From: Pseudopedobacter sp.
GTDB lineage: Bacteria > Bacteroidota > Bacteroidia > Sphingobacteriales > Sphingobacteriaceae
Direction: 5' to 3'
DNA: 12,544 nt
NCBI GenBank assembly: GCA_014378285.1
Contig: JACMNZ010000307.1
Coordinates: 1-12,544, forward strand
The notes beneath the pieces are model-generated. The model was not told where the DNA came from. It saw only the letters and a program-made list of their open reading frames with translations, and searched no databases. Made by a program: the position numbers and the translations under genes. Below, one piece after another: positions 6,612-12,544 of the stretch. How positions within the stretch are numbered: position 1 is the stretch's first letter; every line of letters begins with the position of its first letter.

Positions 6612-7805
6612 TTAGTAAGAATAAATGGTAATCCCTAAAAACCCTACTGCACATAATATTAAGCCAACCATAAAAATATTATAAGACCAAGTTAAGAGTT
6701 TGTATTTTTTAATCAATACACCTCCTAAATGATAGATATCTACCGTCATGCTGTCATAAAGTTCATTTTTTTCTTGTTTTAACTCTTTGATATGCGAAAC
6801 AAACTCATCAAGTTTTAATTGCGCAAAATTACCAAAAAATAACACGCTGCTATTTTTATTCTCTAACTCAAATTTTTGTTTGTTGTTTATATTAGGTTTG
6901 GCAGATAAGATAGCAAATGTTACAGAAATTAAGCTAGAAACAACCAATAATAGCATTGGGATAACGTAGCGCACATGCCTAAAACCTTCAGAGTCACCAA
7001 AAGTAAAACCAGAACCAAATAAAGTGATAATTACCGAAACCACAATGGTATTGATACTGATCATAATATTTGCTTTGCTATCTGCCATAGAACTTAATTC
7101 CATATGGTAGCTATAAACGGAACGGTATAGGGTTTCAATCCCTCTACCCTCTTTATCAAGTTTAGCGTTAGTGCTTTTTTCCTTTAATTGTAGTTTATAC
7201 TGGTCATTTTTTATTTTTTCTACTAGGTCTCTTTGCTTTTTAATATTTCTTTCTCTTGTGCTACCATACTCGTTAAGGGCCGCAGACGTTTTAAATCTTT
7301 TTTCAATTAAAAAGTTTAGTTGAGATTCTGCCCATTCTAAATCTGTATAGGTTTTGAAATTTATTTTCTCCCATTCGCACCTTAAAAGTTCTGCTCTTTC
7401 TTTAAATTTTTTCTTACCCATGTTCACATAATCTGCATCATGAATAATTTCTTCGTTTATTGTTTGTTGTGGGTTTCCAACCTTTGTACTGATAATTAGA
7501 TTGGCAATTTTATCCATCCTTTCTTTAGGGAAATCACTTCCTAAATATTTCTTGGCTATTTTTATGCTTTCTTCTTCATGGTTTTTAGGGTCTTTAATAT
7601 ATCCAGTATCGTGAAACCAAGCTGCAAAAACTAAATTTTCTTTATCATCATCAGTTAAATTATACTCTTCCGATAATTTTTTAACAGTGTCTACAGTTTT
7701 TTGGGAATGTGCAAAATTATGATAAACAAAATCCGGCTTTAATTCTTCTTTAAATAGCTTAAAAATATATTGGGAAATTTCTTTTTCTGTATGATTTAGG
7801 CTCAT
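6612..7805 (-). CDS. HD-domain hydrolase fused to a Pycsar-type membrane effector domain (PycTM, DUF5706)
   Basis: This is a 397-residue inner-membrane protein. Residues 1-145 form an HD phosphohydrolase domain: YHNFAHS (His29, His33), WFHDTGY (His65-Asp66), NHEEES (His76) and HDADYVNMG (122-130, Asp123/Asp125), much like the COG4339 group. A charged, probably coiled-coil linker covers about 150-215. The C-terminal part (about 222-397) begins with LYRSVYSYHMELSSMADSKA, the signature of PycTM/DUF5706. Predicted membrane segments are about 246-266, 280-302 and 372-394. PycTM is the membrane effector of Pycsar anti-phage systems, where cCMP or cUMP activates it. In this fusion the HD domain could hydrolyse a nucleotide signal or serve as its sensor; that is inference. 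No cyclase of the usual PycC type is adjacent. The nearest candidate is the DUF2652 gene 873 bases away, convergent. The gene is divergent from the lipoprotein/phosphoesterase unit, with 100 bases between starts. Free-standing HD-PycTM proteins are common in Bacteroidota, so a housekeeping role is possible. Confidence 0.85.
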   Translation of the reverse strand: MSLNHTEKEISQYIFKLFKEELKPDFVYHNFAHSQKTVDTVKKLSEEYNLTDDDKENLVFAAWFHDTGYIKDPKNHEEESIKIAKKYLGSDFPKERMDKIANLIISTKVGNPQQTINEEIIHDADYVNMGKKKFKERAELLRCEWEKINFKTYTDLEWAESQLNFLIEKRFKTSAALNEYGSTRERNIKKQRDLVEKIKNDQYKLQLKEKSTNAKLDKEGRGIETLYRSVYSYHMELSSMADSKANIMISINTIVVSVIITLFGSGFTFGDSEGFRHVRYVIPMLLLVVSSLISVTFAILSAKPNINNKQKFELENKNSSVLFFGNFAQLKLDEFVSHIKELKQEKNELYDSMTVDIYHLGGVLIKKYKLLTWSYNIFMVGLILCAVGFLGITIYSY

Positions 7806-7905
7806 AATATTATTTTAATAAATCAATTTTAATAAAATTTAAGGATGGTATAAGTTTTGATTAAATACTTGTTCAAATTATCGATTCACAAAATTTAAAC
7901 CAAAA

Positions 7906-8811
7906 ATGTATAAATTTTTCTTTATGGTTTGTTTTTTCTTTTTGACAGCCTGTATCAATCCCTCAAAAATATTTAATGATGAACAAGAAAAGGGAGAAAT
8001 TAACATTAATGATTACGAGGTTATTAAAATGCCTAAAGAGTTAAAAGAAATCTCTGGAATTACTTTTATCTCTGATAGTGTAATTGCCGCCATTGAAGAT
8101 GAGCATGGTATAGTGTATTACTATAATATTCCTAAAAAACGTATTATTAAAACATTTAAATTTGCCCAAAATGGCGATTATGAGGATATCGTTAAGGTAA
8201 AAGACAATTTATATGTGATTGAAAGTAAAGGTATTATTTATGAAATTTCAAATTATGATACTAAACCATCTGTTACCAAATTTAAAACACCCTTAAATAG
8301 TAAAAACAATATCGAAGGTATCACTTATGACGAGGGATCTAATAGCTTATTATTATCAATCAAAGAAAAAAACCTGAATAAAGAAGATAAAAAAAGCAAG
8401 CAAAAAGATATTTATGCTTTCTCTTTAAATAATAAAATTTTAAATACCATACCTGCTTATCAAATTAGATTTAAAAAGATAGAAGATCATTTTAAAGGAG
8501 ATAAACTCACAGAAATTTCAAAACGATTTTTGAGAGCAGTTGGAAACGAAAACCAAAACGAAGTTATTAAACCTACCGCAATCTCTTTTAAGCCCGGCAC
8601 TAAAGATTTATATGTACTTTCTTCCATCAATAATATCATAGTTGTAATGGCATCTGCTGATAGCATAAAACAGATAATTCCATTTCATGGCAGTACATTT
8701 AGCCAACCAGAGGGAATGGCTTTTAACAGTAAGGGAGAACTATATATATCAAACGAAGGGCATAGAAATTCTGGTAATATCATTAAAATAAAAAAAATAA
8801 ATGCAAAATAA
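7906..8811 (+). CDS. SdiA-regulated (YjiK-like) beta-propeller lipoprotein
   Basis: This is a 301-residue envelope protein. The N-terminus MYKFFFMVCFFFLTAC is a lipoprotein signal with lipobox L13-T14-A15-C16, so the mature protein is probably lipid-anchored outside the inner membrane. The body has propeller-type repeats typical of the SdiA-regulated family: LKEISGITFISDSVIAAIED, NGDYEDIVKVKDNLYVIES, NNIEGITYDEGSNSLLLSIK, and near the C-terminus FSQPEGMAFNSKGELYISNE. The repeated S/E-G-I/M and acidic loops resemble Ca-binding propellers of this group. Its biochemical role is unknown. The last 11 bases overlap the start of the next gene, which points to co-transcription and coupled translation with the phosphoesterase/barrel protein. 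No clear -7 element is visible in the 100-base divergent region. Confidence 0.72.
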   Translation: MYKFFFMVCFFFLTACINPSKIFNDEQEKGEININDYEVIKMPKELKEISGITFISDSVIAAIEDEHGIVYYYNIPKKRIIKTFKFAQNGDYEDIVKVKDNLYVIESKGIIYEISNYDTKPSVTKFKTPLNSKNNIEGITYDEGSNSLLLSIKEKNLNKEDKKSKQKDIYAFSLNNKILNTIPAYQIRFKKIEDHFKGDKLTEISKRFLRAVGNENQNEVIKPTAISFKPGTKDLYVLSSINNIIVVMASADSIKQIIPFHGSTFSQPEGMAFNSKGELYISNEGHRNSGNIIKIKKINAK

Positions 8812-11800
8812 ATTTACCAAACTAATAGGACTGTCTGCAATTGGTCTTTTTTATTGTTCTTGTACCACCTACAAACCTTTTTATGCTAAAAGCGAAAGGG
8901 ATTGGGAAAAAGCGAATAACCCAGATTCGCTTTCTTTAAATTATACCGTTTTTTTAATTGGCGATGTCGGTAAACCCGATGTTAATAAGCAAGAGCCTAC
9001 TTTAAAATTATTGCAATCTCAGATGTATCAGACAGATACCGTTTTTTCTACCAATAAATCTGATACAATTATTAAAGTAACCTCTAGCCCAAAAGATGCT
9101 GTCATTTTTATGGGTGATAATATTTACGAACATGGGATGCCAAAGCCAGATGCTTTTGATCGTGAACTAAAAGAAAAATACATTACAGAACAAATGAAAA
9201 TAGTGAAGGATTTTAAAGGTAAAAAAATCTTTATTCCGGGTAATCACGATTGGAATAAGAGCCGTCCCGGTGGTTTAGAAGCACTAAAAAGAGAGGAAGA
9301 TTTTGTAGAAAACTATTTAGATAGTGCAGATGTGTTTTTACCTACCAATGGGTGTGCCGGTCCGGTAGAAATTCAGATGAACAACAATTTGGTAATTATA
9401 GCAATAGATAGCGAATGGTGGTTAACGCCATACCTACGCTCTAACCGTTATGACCAGGGTTGCTCTGTAGAAAACGAAGATCAATTAATTGCGCAAATAA
9501 AAGATATTTTAATTAGAAATAGAGGTAAAAATATTGTTTTTACACAACATCATCCCCTATTTTCTAATGGTAAACATGGAGGATATTTTACGGCTTTAGA
9601 TTACGTGTTTCCTCTTACTCTGGTTAGGGACAATCTTTACATTCCGCTGCCGGGTTTAGGCTCTTTGTATCCTTTGTTAAGGCAATACGGTTTATCTCGG
9701 GAAGATATTTCTAACAAACACTATCAAGATTTAAGGAACAGATTACTGGCTGCTTTTAATGACGAAAAAAACTTGGTAATAGCATCTGGTCATGAACATG
9801 CCTTGCAGTTAACACCCTATAAGGATATCCATCAGGTAATTAGTGGGGCGGGCAGCAAAAATAGTGCTTTGTTTAAAGGGAATGATGCCTTGTTTGGACA
9901 TGGAACAAAAGGTTTTGCAAGGTTAAATTATTATAGCAACGGGCAGTGTTGGGTAGAGTTTTGGGAACCTATTAAAGATGGAAGTACCGGAAAACTAATT
10001 TACCGTTCGCCTTTATATTCTTTGCCAGCAGGTAAAAAGGAAACCCTTGCAGAAAGTAAAGAAAATTATATTGATAGTACTAAATATGTTGCCGTAGGCG
10101 AGCGTTATAAAGCTTCAAAATTTAAACAAAAAATATTTGGCGAACATTACAGAACGGTTTGGTCTACTCCGGTTACCATTCCTTATCTAGATTTAACAAA
10201 ATACGCCGGGGGATTAAAACCATTACAGCTAGGTGGCGGCAAACAAACTACTTCTTTAAGATTAGAAGGTAAAAATAAAATCCAATATCAATTTAGGACT
10301 ATTGATAAAGATCCGTCTGCATTATTGCCAGAAGGTTTTAGGCCCACTTTTGCAGATGATATCGTTCAAGATCAAATTTCATCAGCTCATCCTTTTGGTG
10401 CTTTGGCAATCCCGGGGATGGCTAAGGCAATTGGTGTGTTCCATACCAACCCAGAGTTGGTTTATGTACCTTACTCAAGGTTATTAGGTCCGTATTTGCA
10501 ACAAATTGGTGGAAGAATTGGTATTATTGAAATTAGACCTGATGAAGATTTATCTGCATTTAAAGAGTTTGGATATACTAAAAACGCGGTAAGTACAGAA
10601 AAAATGTATGAGAAACTAAAAGAAGATAATGATAACAGTGTAGATCAAAAAAGTTTCTTAACAGCCAGGTTATTTGATATGTTAATTGGAGATTGGGACC
10701 GTCATGAAGATCAATGGAGATGGGCTGAGTTTGAAAATAAAGGTAAAGGTTCTGTTTATAAAGCCATACCAAGAGATAGAGATCAAGTGTTTACAAAGTT
10801 TGATGGTTTATTGCCCAAAATAGCAAGTAAGGCTCTTCCAGATGTGCAAAATTTTGGTTATAAAATTGAGAACCCCGCAGCCTTATCTATTGCTGCCAGA
10901 AACTTAGACAGGAGATTATTGAATGAGTTGTCTTATGATGATTGGGTTGCCATTGCGCAAAAAATGCAAAAGCAACTAACCGATAAGGTGATTGAGAACT
11001 CAGTAAAAAAAATACCAAAAGAGGCTTATGCCTTAAGCGGAGAAGAAATTGTTGGCAAGTTAATCTCCAGAAGAGATCAATTGCTTGAGGTTGCAAAAAG
11101 TTATTATAAAACACTAGCAAAAGAAGTAACCGTTTCTGGTTCAGATAAACATGAGTATTTATCTATTAACCGTGAAAAAGATAGTACACAAGTGATGATG
11201 TACAAAACTAAAAAGGACGGAAAAATTGACAGGAGAATTTATAACCGGACTTTTAATAATCAGGATACCCATGAGCTTAATTTTTACCTTTTGGGTGATA
11301 ATGATAGCTTGATTGTAAAAGGAAAATCTGATAATCCTATTAAAATTAGGGTTGTAGGCGGCGATAAAAAAGATTATTTGGCAGATGAAGCCGAAAATGG
11401 TAAAACAATCATCTTTGATAATATTAAAAACACTTTTAAAACAACAGGTAATACCGAAGTTAGAAAATCTGATAAAGAATGGGTAAATAAATATTTGCCA
11501 GATAATTTCAATTACGACAAAAAATCACCTTTTTTAAATGCTGATATTAGAAACGGTAAAGATGGTATCTTATTAGGATTGGTTTATACCGTGAAGCATT
11601 ATGGATTTAGAAAAGAGCCTTACAGTTATGAACAAAAGATATCAATATTACATTCATTAAAAACTAAGGGATTATATGGTAAATATGATGCAACTTTTTA
11701 CAGTTTATTTGCCCATAAATATGACTTAGTTGTTGAAGGAAATTATGCAGGACCAACTTTTGACACAAATTTTTATGGCCTAGGGAACGGCACAAAAAAC

Positions 11801-12544
11801 ATCAATGATAACATAGAATTTTACAGAATAAAATCAGAAATACTAAATTTTTCCACTTATTTCCAACGTCGTTTATCAAATCAGATTAGGTTTGGTATAG
11901 GGCCTGGCTTTGATTATTATAAAATTATCCCCTATGATAATTTCTTAGCTACACAAAACTTTGATTATTCAAATCCAGCTAAATTCCTAAGTTTAAAATC
12001 TTTCTTCAATTTTAATTTTGTGGATGATGATAAGATGCCAAAAACAGGGTTTAAGTGGGAGAATAAGGCAGAATATTACGCAGAGATTGATGGAGAACGT
12101 GATAAATATTTACATTTAAGTACCATTGGCTCTTTTTACGCAACGCCAAATGGCACTTTCCCAGTTACTATTGGCTTAAGATTGGGTGCTATGACCAACA
12201 TTGGTGATTATAAGTTTTATCAGGCAAATACTATTGGCAATAGAGATAATTTGAGAGGATTTAGGAATCAAAGATTTTCTGGCAGAAGCGCCTACTTTGC
12301 AAACACAGAGTTAAGGTTTCCTGTAACTTCTTTTAGAAACTACATTTTTACTGGAGATTTTGGAGTTTATGGTTTCTATGATATAGCAAAAGTGAATAAC
12401 AATTTTGTTGAAAGTAAACAGTGGCACCAGGGTTATGGTCCAGGAATCTATTTAAATCTCTACAAAAAATTATTAGTAACAGCGGGATATGGTTTTTCTA
12501 AAGAAGGCCGGCGTCTTTCTTTTGATTTTGGCTTTAGGTTTTAA
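8801..12544 (+). CDS. Metallophosphoesterase / kinase-like / BamA-type outer-membrane barrel fusion protein
   Basis: This 1247-residue envelope protein ends with its stop codon at the window edge. An N-terminal hydrophobic signal contains Cys19/Cys21 (FYCSC, an imperfect lipobox). Residues about 48-390 are a calcineurin-like phosphoesterase closest in style to purple acid phosphatases: IGDVG (Asp55), GDNIY (105-109), GNHDW (147-151), QHHP (249-252) and GHEH (330-333). The middle region (about 460-780) has no domain I can name with certainty. It shows LGGGK (477-481), YQFRT (496-500), IGDWDRHEDQWRW (629-641) and PRDRDQVF (657-664), which resemble the catalytic and metal loops of HipA/Fam20-like kinases. 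From about 910 to the end is a beta-barrel with the surface-antigen/BamA signature LRGFR (1151-1155) and a C-terminal Phe (FDFGFRF). The likely location is the outer membrane with the phosphoesterase in the periplasm or at the surface. Its start overlaps the lipoprotein gene by 11 bases. Confidence 0.85.
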   Translation: MQNKFTKLIGLSAIGLFYCSCTTYKPFYAKSERDWEKANNPDSLSLNYTVFLIGDVGKPDVNKQEPTLKLLQSQMYQTDTVFSTNKSDTIIKVTSSPKDAVIFMGDNIYEHGMPKPDAFDRELKEKYITEQMKIVKDFKGKKIFIPGNHDWNKSRPGGLEALKREEDFVENYLDSADVFLPTNGCAGPVEIQMNNNLVIIAIDSEWWLTPYLRSNRYDQGCSVENEDQLIAQIKDILIRNRGKNIVFTQHHPLFSNGKHGGYFTALDYVFPLTLVRDNLYIPLPGLGSLYPLLRQYGLSREDISNKHYQDLRNRLLAAFNDEKNLVIASGHEHALQLTPYKDIHQVISGAGSKNSALFKGNDALFGHGTKGFARLNYYSNGQCWVEFWEPIKDGSTGKLIYRSPLYSLPAGKKETLAESKENYIDSTKYVAVGERYKASKFKQKIFGEHYRTVWSTPVTIPYLDLTKYAGGLKPLQLGGGKQTTSLRLEGKNKIQYQFRTIDKDPSALLPEGFRPTFADDIVQDQISSAHPFGALAIPGMAKAIGVFHTNPELVYVPYSRLLGPYLQQIGGRIGIIEIRPDEDLSAFKEFGYTKNAVSTEKMYEKLKEDNDNSVDQKSFLTARLFDMLIGDWDRHEDQWRWAEFENKGKGSVYKAIPRDRDQVFTKFDGLLPKIASKALPDVQNFGYKIENPAALSIAARNLDRRLLNELSYDDWVAIAQKMQKQLTDKVIENSVKKIPKEAYALSGEEIVGKLISRRDQLLEVAKSYYKTLAKEVTVSGSDKHEYLSINREKDSTQVMMYKTKKDGKIDRRIYNRTFNNQDTHELNFYLLGDNDSLIVKGKSDNPIKIRVVGGDKKDYLADEAENGKTIIFDNIKNTFKTTGNTEVRKSDKEWVNKYLPDNFNYDKKSPFLNADIRNGKDGILLGLVYTVKHYGFRKEPYSYEQKISILHSLKTKGLYGKYDATFYSLFAHKYDLVVEGNYAGPTFDTNFYGLGNGTKNINDNIEFYRIKSEILNFSTYFQRRLSNQIRFGIGPGFDYYKIIPYDNFLATQNFDYSNPAKFLSLKSFFNFNFVDDDKMPKTGFKWENKAEYYAEIDGERDKYLHLSTIGSFYATPNGTFPVTIGLRLGAMTNIGDYKFYQANTIGNRDNLRGFRNQRFSGRSAYFANTELRFPVTSFRNYIFTGDFGVYGFYDIAKVNNNFVESKQWHQGYGPGIYLNLYKKLLVTAGYGFSKEGRRLSFDFGFRF

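Noticed and set aside
7841..7859. A promoter for the lipoprotein gene at TATAAGTTTTG
   Set aside because: The spacing inside the element is wrong by one base and there is no TTG at the right distance upstream, so it was not listed.
10302..11120. Several 60-80 codon frames within the large phosphoesterase-barrel gene
   Set aside because: Out-of-phase or antisense shadows of a continuous 1247-codon reading frame with clear domains.

Overview
The window looks like chromosomal DNA of a member of the Bacteroidota, most likely a Pedobacter-like Sphingobacteriaceae. The evidence is AT-rich DNA, A-rich leaders without Shine-Dalgarno sequences, a TAnnTTTG-type -7 promoter element before smpB, and Bacteroidota-type proteins (a DUF2652 protein, an HD-PycTM fusion, a metallophosphoesterase fused to an outer-membrane barrel). 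The genus is inferred from style; no marker gene proves it.

Layout. 1-2949 (minus) is the N-terminal two thirds of the glutamate synthase large subunit gltB, cut by the window edge. A 357-base divergent intergenic region follows, then gmhB (3307-3792, plus), a HAD heptose-bisphosphate phosphatase. About 780 bases without a convincing gene (3793-4570) separate it from smpB (4571-5026, plus), which has its own promoter element. Next is a DUF2652 protein with a class III nucleotide-cyclase-like fold (5139-5738, plus). 5739-6611 is a decayed stretch. It holds a perfect 19-bp inverted repeat, an 81-codon N-terminal remnant of a restriction-modification methylase joined directly to the C-terminal remnant of a class III Fic protein, and a worn REP-like repeat. 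6612-7805 (minus) encodes an HD hydrolase fused to a PycTM (DUF5706) membrane effector domain. Divergent from it, 100 bases away, is a two-gene unit with an 11-base overlap: an SdiA-regulated-type lipoprotein (7906-8811) and a 1247-residue envelope protein (8801-12544). The latter has a metallophosphoesterase domain, an unassigned middle region with kinase-like motifs, and a BamA/TamA-type outer-membrane barrel.

How the genes may work together. gltB, gmhB and smpB are ordinary housekeeping genes. The interesting part is 5.1-12.5 kb: a cyclase-fold protein and a PycTM effector face each other across the scar of a deleted defence locus, and the PycTM gene sits back-to-back with an envelope phosphoesterase/kinase-like operon. 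A link between the DUF2652 protein and the HD-PycTM protein as a non-canonical cyclic-nucleotide signalling or defence pair is an inference from domains and proximity only. The cyclase-fold protein lacks residues that canonical cyclases need.
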